This document shows, piece by piece, positions 38,377-46,801 of a stretch of 64,000 bases of DNA. The first letter of the stretch is position 1; every line of letters begins with the position of its first letter. Made by a program: the position numbers and the translations under genes. The DNA comes from Bacteroides sp. (GTDB lineage: Bacteria > Bacteroidota > Bacteroidia > Bacteroidales > Muribaculaceae), in the NCBI GenBank assembly GCA_014801535.1, contig JAAVEA010000011.1, positions 29,216-93,215 of the forward strand. The letters run 5' to 3'. The notes below the pieces were generated by a model, which saw only the letters and a list, made by a program, of their open reading frames with translations, searched no databases and was not told the origin of the DNA.

Positions 38377-39201
38377 ATGAATTGTATTGATATGTTTTCA
38401 CTTAAAGGTAAAGTAGCTCTTGTAACCGGAGGAGTTTATGGAATAGGATTTGCCATTGCCAAAGCTCTTCACGGAGCCGGAGCAAAGATTGTTTATAACT
38501 GCCATACACAAGAATCTATGCAAACCGGCATTGCCAATTATAAGGAAGCCGGTATCGAAGCCAAAGGGTATATGTGCGACGTTACGGATGAAGAAGCCGT
38601 AAAGCGGATGGTGAATGATATAGAGAACTCCATCGGTTCTATTGATATACTTGTAAATAATGCCGGTATAATCAAGCGTGTGCCGATGCATGAAATGGAA
38701 ACCGACGATTTCCGCCAAGTGATCGACATTGATCTTGTGGCTCCCTTTATATGTGCAAAGGCTGTAATCCCCTCGATGATAAAGAAAGGACACGGCAAGA
38801 TTATAAACATCTGCTCCATGATGAGCGAACTCGGAAGGGAAACGGTTTCTGCATATGCCGCGGCCAAAGGCGGTCTCAAAATGCTTACCCGAAATATCTG
38901 TGCGGAATATGGAGGATATAATATACAATGTAACGGTATCGGTCCCGGATATATAGCAACACCCCAGACCGCTCCCCTTCGGGAACCTCAGCCGGATGGA
39001 AGCAGGCATCCTTTCGACCGGTTCATCATTGCCAAGACTCCGGCCGCACGGTGGGGCACACCCGAAGATCTCGCCGGCCCGGCGGTTTTCCTTGCCTCCG
39101 ATGCTTCCAATTTTGTAAACGGACAGATACTGTATGTAGATGGAGGCATTCTGGCTTACATCGGAAAGACCGCCAATGATACCGATTCCATTTTAACGTA
39201 A
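38377..39201 (+). CDS. SDR family oxidoreductase, gluconate 5-dehydrogenase-like
   Basis: A 274-residue classical short-chain dehydrogenase. The cofactor loop is TGGVYGIGFAIA, then DILVNNAGIIKR; the catalytic serine is in INICSMMS and tyrosine/lysine in YAAAKGG. The C-terminal GPAVFLASDASNFVNGQILYVDGG is standard. The overall pattern, including the long IATPQTAPLREPQPDGSRHPF insert, resembles gluconate 5-dehydrogenase (ketogluconate reductase), but the substrate is not proven. It is the last gene of the hxlR operon and the last clear host gene before the prophage. Confidence 0.87.
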   Translation: MNCIDMFSLKGKVALVTGGVYGIGFAIAKALHGAGAKIVYNCHTQESMQTGIANYKEAGIEAKGYMCDVTDEEAVKRMVNDIENSIGSIDILVNNAGIIKRVPMHEMETDDFRQVIDIDLVAPFICAKAVIPSMIKKGHGKIINICSMMSELGRETVSAYAAAKGGLKMLTRNICAEYGGYNIQCNGIGPGYIATPQTAPLREPQPDGSRHPFDRFIIAKTPAARWGTPEDLAGPAVFLASDASNFVNGQILYVDGGILAYIGKTANDTDSILT

Positions 39202-39250
39202 CAGGCAATATAGCCTTATACCCTCGGTCTTAATCTATACTATTTTATAT

Positions 39251-39293
39251 AATTTGCGCTAATCATCTCTCATTAAGATAATTAGCGCAAATT
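39251..39293. repeat. 18-bp inverted repeat at the host-prophage boundary
   Basis: AATTTGCGCTAATCATCT and AGATAATTAGCGCAAATT pair at 17 of 18 positions around a 7-nt loop. It may terminate the SDR operon from the left and the repressor gene from the right. It lies where the prophage left end should be, but I could not find a matching copy near 61 kb to call an attachment site. Confidence 0.6.
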
Positions 39294-39395
39294 CTGCGGA
39301 AAGACAGGGAAAAATTTCATCTCTTTGCTATGACAATTCGATTTGGTTACTAATGAATTAGATTTATTTTTTACTTAATTTATATTGATCGAAGT

Positions 39396-39785
39396 CTATA
39401 TCATGTCTATCGATTCAGACAATCCCGCCTGTCGCAATAGAATCTTTATAAGACGCTCCTTTTCTTCGATTATGCGTTCTTTATCTTTTAGAACCTGTTC
39501 AATGCTTTCCAAATTTGATCCAACATTTACAGTCGCATCTCCGGTTACCGACTGATTGTTAATCTCCCCTATCGTATATTTCTCACTGGTCCAATCATCG
39601 AAAAAATAACCAGGAGATACGCCAATCGCAAAACATATTTTTTCTAAAGTTGCCGGATCAAAAGTTTCTTTATTCATTAATTGAGAAAAGTATGCAGGGC
39701 TAAGTCCTATTTTCTCAGCTATCTCCTTTTTTACCAGTCGCTTCTCTTCAATAATTCTATATATTGTCCTGCCAAAATTCTTCAT
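39396..39785 (-). CDS. XRE-family prophage repressor
   Basis: A 129-residue protein. An N-terminal helix-turn-helix (KKEIAEKIGLSPAYFSQLMN, about 19-38) of the Cro/CI type is followed by a short middle segment and a charged coiled coil (VLKDKERIIEEKERLIKILL) for oligomerisation. It has no peptidase domain. It is divergent from the early operon, with a 104-nt gap, as expected of a lysogeny repressor. Confidence 0.82.
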   Translation of the reverse strand: MKNFGRTIYRIIEEKRLVKKEIAEKIGLSPAYFSQLMNKETFDPATLEKICFAIGVSPGYFFDDWTSEKYTIGEINNQSVTGDATVNVGSNLESIEQVLKDKERIIEEKERLIKILLRQAGLSESIDMI

Positions 39786-39889
39786 TGCAATGTTAATATT
39801 AGTTAATTATAATGTAGTTAACGCTATATTAATTTAGTTTTTACTAACTTTGTCTATGTAAATATAACATTTAATTTCCAATTATAAAA
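39786..39889. promoter_or_regulatory. Repressor/early-gene operator region
   Basis: The gap contains a rightward -7 box TAACTTTG at 39845-39852 and repeated AGTTAA/GTTAAC-type words (for example at 39811 and 39816-39821) that could be repressor half-sites. Confidence 0.5.
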
Positions 39890-40117
39890 ATGGCTATTAA
39901 AGGAAATACACGATATGCAAATAATCTTATTCTCATCTCTTATCTTGATTCTCTCGAATCTCCAAAGAGAAGAGCCATGTCAATACTTATAAGGGATGCA
40001 TGCATGATTCCATATTATAAATACACTAATTGGATAAAGTGTAAGACTGCGTTAGAACCACTCTACTGTAAGAAAATAGAAGAGGTTACCGGTAAGAAAA
40101 TGTTTAACCTCATTTGA
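39890..40117 (+). CDS. Small protein in the Cro position
   Basis: A 75-residue basic protein, first gene of the rightward early operon. It has no motif I recognise; the helical 'KRRAMSILIRDACMIPYYKYTNWI' stretch could contain a helix-turn-helix. Its position opposite the repressor suggests an early regulator. It ends 11 nt before the primase-helicase. Confidence 0.5.
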   Translation: MAIKGNTRYANNLILISYLDSLESPKRRAMSILIRDACMIPYYKYTNWIKCKTALEPLYCKKIEEVTGKKMFNLI

Positions 40118-40128
40118 TTTAATTCCCT

Positions 40129-43100
40129 ATGTCTTATTATTTAAAATCTGATATCGATAAGGTTAAAAATGTGGCCAGACTCGAAGACTTCGTGCCGGGC
40201 GATATTAAGAGAGTTTCTAACCGACTGATGGGAAAATGCCCCGAATGTGGAGCTGACAAGTTGCAGATCACTGACAACTCCAAATATTGCAACATACATT
40301 GCTTCAAGTGCGGATTCTCAAAGTCGGGAGTGTTTAACGTGGTTCAATACTTCGAGAATATCGACTTCCCTCAGTCCGTTAAGTTCGTGGCCGACCGATA
40401 CTCTATCCAAATCGAAACGGAACAAGAGCATCGCAAGCGGCTCATGAAGGACAAGGAGGTATCCATGGAAGATTCCTTCTGTATGCAGCAGCTCAGAGGT
40501 TCCGGGCTTACGCTTGAGGATGTCACAGCCAAGGTGCGCACTCCGGACGGTAAGGACTGGATGTATGTGCAGACTTTCCGCCGGGGTACGATGGATCCGT
40601 ATGGCAAAACATCTTCTGATGAGGATGATATGCTGATATATTATTACAACCTTTACGGTTCCCCTATGAAGGTTGCGACTCGTGGAGCTGCCGGAGGTCT
40701 GCGCGATTATGTCCGCGTCAGGTGGGCTCTCCCGGAAGCTCACAAGAACAAGGAGGGAAAGCCGGCGAAGTATGGAACTATCAGAGGCGCCACCGCAAGA
40801 TTCTATTTCCCCGGGAAAATTCTTGAGGCATTCGCTGAAAAAACCGAGATCCCTACCCTAATTATTCAGGAGGGCGAGAAAAAGGCGGAGAAGGCATGCA
40901 AACACGGTGTCTGGTCTATCGGCATCCAAGGAATATACAACATCGGAAATAAGGAGGAGGGTCTTATCTCGGATCTTCAGTATCTCGTCAAGGATTGCAA
41001 GATAAAAAGGATCGTGCTCATGTTTGATTCCGACTGGAACGATCTCTCATGCAATATTCAGCCAGGAGACGCTATCGATATGCGCCCAGGATCTTTCGCC
41101 CGGGCTGCAATCAAATTCCGGGATTATGTCGGGACTCTCAATTATGCAGGACTTAATGTTGATATTTACTTCGGACATATCAACGACAACGAAGCCGGGA
41201 ATAAAGGGATCGATGATCTCCTCTGCAATACCCTCAGAGGGAAGGAGGAGCTTCTTGCCGAAGATATTTACAATACCATGGGATCGGTGCAGGGTGTAGG
41301 GGAATATGTGTCCATACACAAGATATCGGTTCTCTCGGATATCCAGATAATGAATTTCTGGGATCTCCGCGATAAGGACAAGTTCTTCAGAATTCATGCC
41401 GACAGGCTGAAGGATCTCGACCGCGTGATGTTCGGCCGGGTGCTTTACGTCAAGAACGATAAGGGGATTTTCGAGAAATCAACGATGGCCGGATGCGAGA
41501 AGGATTTCTGGCACGTCTCCTACAATGACAAAAACAAAAAGGAAGTGGAGTTCTATGCCATGGACGCGGTCTCTTTCGTCGGTGCTAACGGTTTCGCAAG
41601 GGTGATGGCTCCGGAGCTCGGCGAAAATAAATTCGGTTTCGCCCGTATCGAGAAGGGGATTGCAAGAATGGTAGCCGATTTTGAAATCCGCGATTTCGTC
41701 TGGGATTTCATCTGCATGAACTGTAAGGATAAGGATGTGCTCTATTATATCTTCGACCGCCTCGGATCCCTGATGGGTCTCGATAAGCTCGAGCGCATGA
41801 AGAAAACGAAGATTGTTGAATTCTATGATCCCGACTCTCAGAACATGTATTACATGAACGGACAGGTCCGTATAACATCAGAGAATATCGAGCACGGCCC
41901 CATGTCGCAGATTATATGGGAATCAAACCGGATAGGACGCGACTTCAAGAGGATCCCGATTTTCAAAAGTATAGATCGTTTCGATAACGACCGTTTCAGG
42001 GTAGTCTCGACAAAAGAGGGCGACAGCTGCGAGTTCCTGCAGTTCCTGATAAACACCTCTAACTTCTGGAGGGATAAGCAGCCGGAGGAACTCACGCAGG
42101 AGGAGAAGGATATAATCTACCGCAATCTCGTAAACAAGATCACGGCTATCGGCTATCTCCTGACTGACTACCGTTTCACCACCGAGGAGAAGGCGATAAT
42201 CGCCATGGACGGCAAGATGTCGGAGGTCGGCAAGTCTAACGGACGCTCAGGAAAATCACTTATCGGAAGGGCTATCTACAATATGACCGAACAGGCGTTC
42301 ATCGATGGGAAGGCTCTTTCCGGTTCGGATGAATATATGTTCTCAGACGTTACCCCGAGAACGCGCAATATATTCTTCGACGATGTTAAGCCTCACTTCA
42401 ATTTCACAAGGCTCTTCTCTGCTCTGACCGGGCCGCTTATGGTCAATCCAAAGACGATGGCCCGGTTCAAGATCGATTACGAGAATGTGCCCAAAATGTA
42501 TGTCACCACCAACCATGCGATTGACGATGACTCGAATTCGGCAAAGGATCGAATGGTGATGATGATCTTCTCCGACTGGTACTCTATCGACTATAAGCCG
42601 ATTCAGGAATTCGGGCATCCATTCTTCTCCGGTTGGGATGACACACAGTGGAATCTCTTTGATAATCTAATGGCGGAGTGCGTCATGTATTATCTCCGTT
42701 CCCGGGAACTCGGTTGGACTGATCCCGGATGCGGTGTGGTTCACCCGCCGGAATCGAGCGCGGAACTCCGCCAGCTCCGCCAGAAGATGGGCGAGGTATT
42801 CCTTCAGTGGGCGGAACTCTATTATGGCGAGGATTCCGGACATCTCAACGAACGAATTAATGTAAACAATATATATTCCAATTTCTGCGAGGATTGTCCG
42901 GGACAGCAGAAGTTTGTCTCCAAGCATTCTTTCCGGGAGAAAATACAGGCGTTCTGCAAGTTTGCAGGACTCCATTTCAATCCTCATAAGAAACACAAGG
43001 AGACAAAGGATTCTTTCTCTCAGTGGCGGCAGGTCAACAGATCCGGTATTTTTATCGGCGAACGCGACAGTTCCGGAGGAGTGATCTATTTCACTGTGGC

Positions 43101-43134
43101 CAATGATGATTTCGCTTTGAAAACATGTTTGTAA
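40129..43134 (+). CDS. Primase-helicase replication protein
   Basis: A 1,001-residue protein combining primase and helicase. The zinc ribbon uses C37, C40, C58 and C61 (CPEC...CFKC). A TOPRIM-like domain follows: LIIQEGEKKAEKA near 245 and the acidic VLMFDSDWND near 300. The C-terminal ATPase has a P-loop GRSGKS at 704-709, Walker B NIFFDDVK near 750, and KMYVTTNHAI as sensor, in the style of phage D5/DUF5906 helicases. It would prime and unwind element DNA at an origin. It is the only large replication gene in the element. Confidence 0.87.
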   Translation: MSYYLKSDIDKVKNVARLEDFVPGDIKRVSNRLMGKCPECGADKLQITDNSKYCNIHCFKCGFSKSGVFNVVQYFENIDFPQSVKFVADRYSIQIETEQEHRKRLMKDKEVSMEDSFCMQQLRGSGLTLEDVTAKVRTPDGKDWMYVQTFRRGTMDPYGKTSSDEDDMLIYYYNLYGSPMKVATRGAAGGLRDYVRVRWALPEAHKNKEGKPAKYGTIRGATARFYFPGKILEAFAEKTEIPTLIIQEGEKKAEKACKHGVWSIGIQGIYNIGNKEEGLISDLQYLVKDCKIKRIVLMFDSDWNDLSCNIQPGDAIDMRPGSFARAAIKFRDYVGTLNYAGLNVDIYFGHINDNEAGNKGIDDLLCNTLRGKEELLAEDIYNTMGSVQGVGEYVSIHKISVLSDIQIMNFWDLRDKDKFFRIHADRLKDLDRVMFGRVLYVKNDKGIFEKSTMAGCEKDFWHVSYNDKNKKEVEFYAMDAVSFVGANGFARVMAPELGENKFGFARIEKGIARMVADFEIRDFVWDFICMNCKDKDVLYYIFDRLGSLMGLDKLERMKKTKIVEFYDPDSQNMYYMNGQVRITSENIEHGPMSQIIWESNRIGRDFKRIPIFKSIDRFDNDRFRVVSTKEGDSCEFLQFLINTSNFWRDKQPEELTQEEKDIIYRNLVNKITAIGYLLTDYRFTTEEKAIIAMDGKMSEVGKSNGRSGKSLIGRAIYNMTEQAFIDGKALSGSDEYMFSDVTPRTRNIFFDDVKPHFNFTRLFSALTGPLMVNPKTMARFKIDYENVPKMYVTTNHAIDDDSNSAKDRMVMMIFSDWYSIDYKPIQEFGHPFFSGWDDTQWNLFDNLMAECVMYYLRSRELGWTDPGCGVVHPPESSAELRQLRQKMGEVFLQWAELYYGEDSGHLNERINVNNIYSNFCEDCPGQQKFVSKHSFREKIQAFCKFAGLHFNPHKKHKETKDSFSQWRQVNRSGIFIGERDSSGGVIYFTVANDDFALKTCL

Positions 43135-43153
43135 AACTTTAATATGATTGATT

Positions 43154-43399
43154 ATGGAACAAGAATTTTTTGACTCGGCTCAACTGAAAGCCCATCAGGT
43201 TCTATTGGACCTTAGAAGGGATGGCGTTGCTTTGGGTGAGTTATCGATGATTGCAATGTTTATTGCTTTAAACGCGACTTTCAATCTTGCCAAATTACGA
43301 AATGAAAGCATACTTGTTGCTGCGAAAGAATTCACAAAAGCCTTTGAGGCTTTTGCAAGGCATGCAGATTCCGGTAATATTTTAGATATTAAAATTTAA
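43154..43399 (+). CDS. Small helical protein, unknown
   Basis: An 81-residue, alanine- and leucine-rich, probably all-helical protein, taken from ATG 43154 (a TTG two codons earlier is less likely). It shares the early operon with the primase-helicase (19-nt gap) and is followed after 4 nt by another small gene. No family recognised. Confidence 0.5.
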   Translation: MEQEFFDSAQLKAHQVLLDLRRDGVALGELSMIAMFIALNATFNLAKLRNESILVAAKEFTKAFEAFARHADSGNILDIKI

Positions 43400-43403
43400 T
43401 CTC

Positions 43404-43757
43404 ATGCCACACATCAGGAATCCTTTTGAGTCACTTCGCATCCCCGGCATCGTCGGCAAGGTGGCCTCAACCTACAACCCAAGGACTATCTGCCAGCGTG
43501 GCGGCGACTCGGTCTCCGTTATCGAGGCTGAGATTGCCCCCGGCAAATATGGCTTCGGGTACTGCGTGATATTCAACGGATCGAAACGCCAGCTCATACC
43601 GGGAGAAGGCCAGGGATGGTTCCGGTCAGCAAACGACGCCCTGCTATATGCTCTCGGATACGTCAGGGTACGTTCGGAGAACCTCCCTCCTGACTTCATT
43701 TACTCTATCGACGTGGCTATCTCGAAGCTCCGGAACATACCGCTCTTCGACCTCTGA
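43404..43757 (+). CDS. Small phage protein, unknown
   Basis: A 117-residue protein with a mixed strand/helix pattern (VIEAEIAPGKYGFGYCVIFN; GWFRSANDALLYALGYV). It ends the early operon and is followed by a terminator at 43780. Nothing in it points to a function. Confidence 0.5.
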   Translation: MPHIRNPFESLRIPGIVGKVASTYNPRTICQRGGDSVSVIEAEIAPGKYGFGYCVIFNGSKRQLIPGEGQGWFRSANDALLYALGYVRVRSENLPPDFIYSIDVAISKLRNIPLFDL

Positions 43758-43779
43758 TCATACCTGTATTCTTTCTTTT

Positions 43780-43820
43780 GCCGGTGATGGTGGCTCCCGC
43801 TGCTGTCGCCGGCTTTTTTT
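43780..43820 (+). terminator. Early-operon terminator
   Basis: GCCGG (43780-43784) pairs with CCGGC (43809-43813) around a 24-nt partly paired loop, followed by seven T residues. It lies 23 nt after the last early gene. Confidence 0.65.
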
Positions 43821-44040
43821 AGATACCGGTCTTCAGGTATTTTTCGAGCTATCTTCAGGTATTCTTAAAAAAAACCATCGATACAACCCCTTTTATTAAA
43901 AGGGTAAATATCCCTAATTTACATGCAAAGTTAGCTATTTCCTTCAATATTTCAAAGAAATTTAATCGCTAACTTATTGATTTTTTTCACCTTACGATTT
44001 TTCATCCAGTCTCCCGCTCCCCCGTTCCCCCTTTAATTTA
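43821..44040. other. Non-coding stretch with short repeats and a leftward promoter
   Basis: TCTTCAGGTATT occurs twice (near 43830 and 43852). CCCTTTT/AAAAGGG forms a small hairpin at 43888-43904 followed, on the minus strand, by eight T residues (complement of 43867-43874). Together with the promoter at 43926-43956 this could define a short leftward RNA of about 50 nt. No open reading frame fits. Confidence 0.4.
43926..43956 (-). promoter_or_regulatory. Leftward promoter with no obvious gene
   Basis: Minus-strand TTTG (43953-43956), exactly 19 nt, then TAACTTTG (43926-43933): a near-ideal Bacteroidetes promoter pointing back at the early operon. It may make an antisense or small RNA. Confidence 0.6.
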
Positions 44041-44048
44041 ATATATCG

Positions 44049-44378
44049 GAACTGTGCAGTTGTGCGCCAGATCCGGGAAACAGCGGATCCGGAGGAAATT
44101 TCAAATTTTGGCGCACAGTTTTCTATATCCATTTATTTGTATATTTATTCTTTTTTAAATTTTTCTTCCTTACGCGTAAGGAGACAAACCGCTGTACAAT
44201 TGTACGGAACGGAATTTACATTTGTAAATCAACACATTACACCGTACAATTTTTATTTTTAAAATTGTACGGTGCCTGTTCGTACTGTACGGTTGTACGC
44301 CGTACAATTTTCCGAACAGCAATTGTGCGCTCCAAAATATTGTAAAACAATGATTTGCGCGATTCCGTACAATTGTAC
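44049..44378. repeat. Cluster of GTACAATTGTAC-type palindromes, origin or operator candidate
   Basis: About 330 nt of non-coding DNA. The GTACAATTGTAC palindrome occurs at 44194-44205 and 44367-44378. A perfect 14-bp inverted repeat CACCGTACAATTTT lies at 44240-44253/44261-44274. Several CCGTACAA/TTGTACGG half-sites lie around 44283-44311, with related TGTGCGCC words near 44060, 44109 and 44325. A separate palindrome CCTTACGCGTAAGG is at 44168-44181. The density suggests iterons of a replication origin or an operator array between early and late genes. Confidence 0.6.
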
Positions 44379-44510
44379 AACTACATACGCACCCGGTAGA
44401 GCGATAAAATATAAAAAACATAGCCCCCTTGCATGGGTCAGTCTTTTTGCAAAATATATTGTCTATTGATTTTTATATCAACTCTTTATGAAATTTTGCA
44501 GAAGATTTAT

Positions 44511-44518
44511 TATATTTG
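44511..44518 (+). promoter_or_regulatory. Promoter of the first late-side genes
   Basis: TATATTTG fits the -7 box and lies 47 nt before the ATG at 44566. The -33 element is not clear. Confidence 0.45.
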
Positions 44519-44565
44519 TGTTACAATTTCGATCAGTCATATATAACTCCTAATATCATTGTTTA

Positions 44566-45075
44566 ATGCCACAGATTACTCTCTCTATACCCTGCGACCA
44601 ATACCTTGCGCAATGGTACATCCACGACACCGGAGGCGCTTCCCCTGTAAAACTCCGTAAGAACTCCCCCGAACAGCACCTCCTGAGATGTATCCTCTCA
44701 TCTAAGAATACCGCTCAGGTGCCGGATCTTAACATCAGACCGGAAGGATCTTCTCTCGAAATAATAATCCCATACTTCAAAGGGATGCCTCCCGAAATCT
44801 ACAATCGACTCTCCGAGCGAGGTCAGAAGGTTTTCATCGATACGCTCCGCAAACGTTTCGATCTTCAGCTCTTTCAGGATCTCGCTCCGGTTCTTAACGC
44901 AGTGGAGCGTCGGGACGAGCTTATCTGGGCGTGGATGGAAGCTCACGGTATCGAGCCGGAGGAGAAGAACTGGTTCGCCGTCGAAAAACGACTCAAGCGC
45001 ATGATCGACCGCCTCAATACCAAAATCCGTGTCCGCAATTACCGCGCCCTGAAAAAATCACAAAAAAATATGTGA
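44566..45075 (+). CDS. Phage protein of unknown function
   Basis: A 169-residue protein with a beta-rich first half and a strongly basic helical C-terminus (KRLKRMIDRLNTKIRVRNYRALKKSQ), which could bind nucleic acid. It opens the block to the right of the repeat cluster. No family recognised; a transcription or DNA-handling role is only a guess. Confidence 0.5.
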   Translation: MPQITLSIPCDQYLAQWYIHDTGGASPVKLRKNSPEQHLLRCILSSKNTAQVPDLNIRPEGSSLEIIIPYFKGMPPEIYNRLSERGQKVFIDTLRKRFDLQLFQDLAPVLNAVERRDELIWAWMEAHGIEPEEKNWFAVEKRLKRMIDRLNTKIRVRNYRALKKSQKNM

Positions 45076-45123
45076 TTTCAGATACATTTTTTTAACCATG
45101 TAACGCTTGTAACATTTCTAAAA

Positions 45124-45558
45124 ATGGAACAGATATCTATCCCGGGGCTGCGTCGGGTGGCAGCCATCTCTTTTGAAGCTCTCCCTCAGGATATCCGCAG
45201 AATGAGGATCTCAGGAATGACAGCCCACGTGGCTGCCGTTCCTCTGATGATGGATATTTTCGGCGACTCGCTGATCGAATGGTCAATCGATGCCGAGCAG
45301 AAAAGATCCTGCTCCCTCTCATTCTCCTCTTTAAGGACTTTACCGAACGGCTTTAATGCCTTCATCGCAGAGGACCGGATGGGCCACCGCTGGCTGATCG
45401 GTGCAGCCGAACCCCCATTTCCTAAGGTCACGGCCAACGCATCTTCCGGAAAGGACTCCTCGGATAAAAGGGCTATCGACTATAAGATAGAATGGGAAGG
45501 AACGCCGATCGTATGCAATTTTTTATTCCCTAACGAACCGGCCATGCAGTTGATCTGA
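45124..45558 (+). CDS. Phage protein of unknown function
   Basis: A 144-residue, probably beta-rich protein; GHRWLIGAAEPPFPKV is the most distinctive segment and recalls uncharacterised Bacteroidetes phage proteins. It is followed by a terminator, so it is separated from the capsid operon. Confidence 0.5.
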   Translation: MEQISIPGLRRVAAISFEALPQDIRRMRISGMTAHVAAVPLMMDIFGDSLIEWSIDAEQKRSCSLSFSSLRTLPNGFNAFIAEDRMGHRWLIGAAEPPFPKVTANASSGKDSSDKRAIDYKIEWEGTPIVCNFLFPNEPAMQLI

Positions 45559-45582
45559 GCCTGTTTATTTTGTTGTTTTAAT

Positions 45583-45619
45583 GGGAGGGTGCCATTGGTT
45601 ACCCTCCCTATTGTCTTTT
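45583..45619 (+). terminator. Terminator before the capsid operon
   Basis: GGGAGGGT (45583-45590) and ACCCTCCC (45601-45608) form an 8-bp stem with a 10-nt loop, followed by TATTGTCTTTT. Confidence 0.78.
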
Positions 45620-45639
45620 ATATTCAGATATTCCGGTGA

Positions 45640-45647
45640 TATTTTTG
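45640..45647 (+). promoter_or_regulatory. Capsid operon promoter
   Basis: TATTTTTG is a -7 box placed 35 nt before the ATG at 45683 and just after a terminator, with a T-rich word (45616-45619) 20 nt upstream as a weak -33 element. Confidence 0.5.
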
Positions 45648-45682
45648 CACTGTTCTTCCTCAATCACTACTACTACTGACCA

Positions 45683-46705
45683 ATGGAATATCATCTTAGA
45701 CTCAAAGGATTCGTCGGCGACTGGGATTTCGATGCCGACTATACTCAATACATTCTCGACAAATACAAGGGACAGCCTGTAAATGTCATCATCGACTCTC
45801 TCGGTGGCCGCGTTTACACCGCCCTCTCAATCTCCGCGGCCTTCAAGGTTCACGGAGATGTACATGTGCATTATGTCGCTGCAAACGCTTCAGCAGCCAC
45901 TATCGCTTCGCTCGGCGCAAAACATGTCTCGATCGATTCCGACGGATGGTATCTCGTTCATAAATGCTCCTCTTTCTTCTTCGACTTCGCGCAGCTCAAC
46001 GCTGATGAACTCGATAAGCGCATCGAGGATCTACAGAAACAGAAGGATCAGCTCGACCGTATAGATAAACTCGTGGCTGCCGCATACGCCCGCCGCTGCA
46101 AGAAATCTCCGGAGGAAATGCTGAAGCTCATGGAGGGATCCCCATGGTTATCCGCGCAGGAGGCTCTCGAATGGGGCTTCGTCGATGAGATCACGGACTT
46201 TGACGACGACCCGGCGCCGGTTATCGATTCGGTTACCGCCGCCTACTGTGCGCAAAACGGCATCGCGCTTCCTGACGCGCTCAAGGCTGCCGTCGAGGAA
46301 TCCGCCGAGGAGTCCCTCCTGAGTAGGATAGTGGCATCCGTTAAATCCGCTTTTCATTCTAACAAAAATATTTCTATGGACAAAAACCAACCCAACGATC
46401 CCGACAACAAACAGCTTCCGGAAAACAAAACGTCAGCGGGACTCCCGCCCTCCGAACAGCAGCCGGAAAACAATGAGTCTGCCAAACCTGAAGAGCCTAC
46501 TGACAAGGCAGATCAGCAGCACACTATCGACGCTCTTCAGGAGCAGGTCAAGGAGCTCAAACGTCAGAACTCGGAGCTTCAGGCCAAACTCGACAAAGCC
46601 CCGGCTGACTCCCACAAGCAGATTGTCGAGGAGAAACAGCAGAGAAAATCCTTCTCTACAAACCTCTCGAAATCAGCTCGCGATCTTCTCGACTCCATAT
46701 CATAA
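45683..46705 (+). CDS. ClpP-like prohead protease with C-terminal scaffold domain
   Basis: A 340-residue protein. Residues 1-190 form an S14 (ClpP-fold) protease: S70 in ANASAATIAS and H93 in WYLVHKC are the expected catalytic pair, and IDSLGGRV is the oxyanion loop. Residues 225-340 are hydrophilic and end in a coiled coil (IDALQEQVKELKRQNSELQ), like a capsid scaffold. An in-frame ATG at 46376 (residue 232) follows an A-rich stretch and could give a free scaffold protein, as in phage lambda C/Nu3. The candidate capsid gene follows. Head-maturation protease is a firm call. Confidence 0.85.
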   Translation: MEYHLRLKGFVGDWDFDADYTQYILDKYKGQPVNVIIDSLGGRVYTALSISAAFKVHGDVHVHYVAANASAATIASLGAKHVSIDSDGWYLVHKCSSFFFDFAQLNADELDKRIEDLQKQKDQLDRIDKLVAAAYARRCKKSPEEMLKLMEGSPWLSAQEALEWGFVDEITDFDDDPAPVIDSVTAAYCAQNGIALPDALKAAVEESAEESLLSRIVASVKSAFHSNKNISMDKNQPNDPDNKQLPENKTSAGLPPSEQQPENNESAKPEEPTDKADQQHTIDALQEQVKELKRQNSELQAKLDKAPADSHKQIVEEKQQRKSFSTNLSKSARDLLDSIS

Positions 46706-46733
46706 TTCAATCTCTCCTACTCTCTCCTCTCTT

Positions 46734-46761
46734 CTATCTCCTATCTCCTATCTCCTATCTA
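46734..46761 (+). repeat. CTATCTC microsatellite upstream of the capsid gene
   Basis: Three perfect CTATCTC units and one CTATCTA, within a longer C/T-rich tract (46709-46775), occupy the 96-nt gap before the capsid ATG. Confidence 0.7.
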
Positions 46762-46801
46762 TCTTTCTTTCTGATAACTTACAAATTTTATTTCACTATT
46801 C

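Noticed and set aside
39251-39293. attL core in the 18-bp inverted repeat
   Set aside because: I found no direct repeat of it near 61-63 kb by eye, so it is listed only as an inverted repeat.
44049-44378. Repeat cluster as a CRISPR array
   Set aside because: The repeats are short palindromes at irregular spacing, without equal-length spacers or cas genes.
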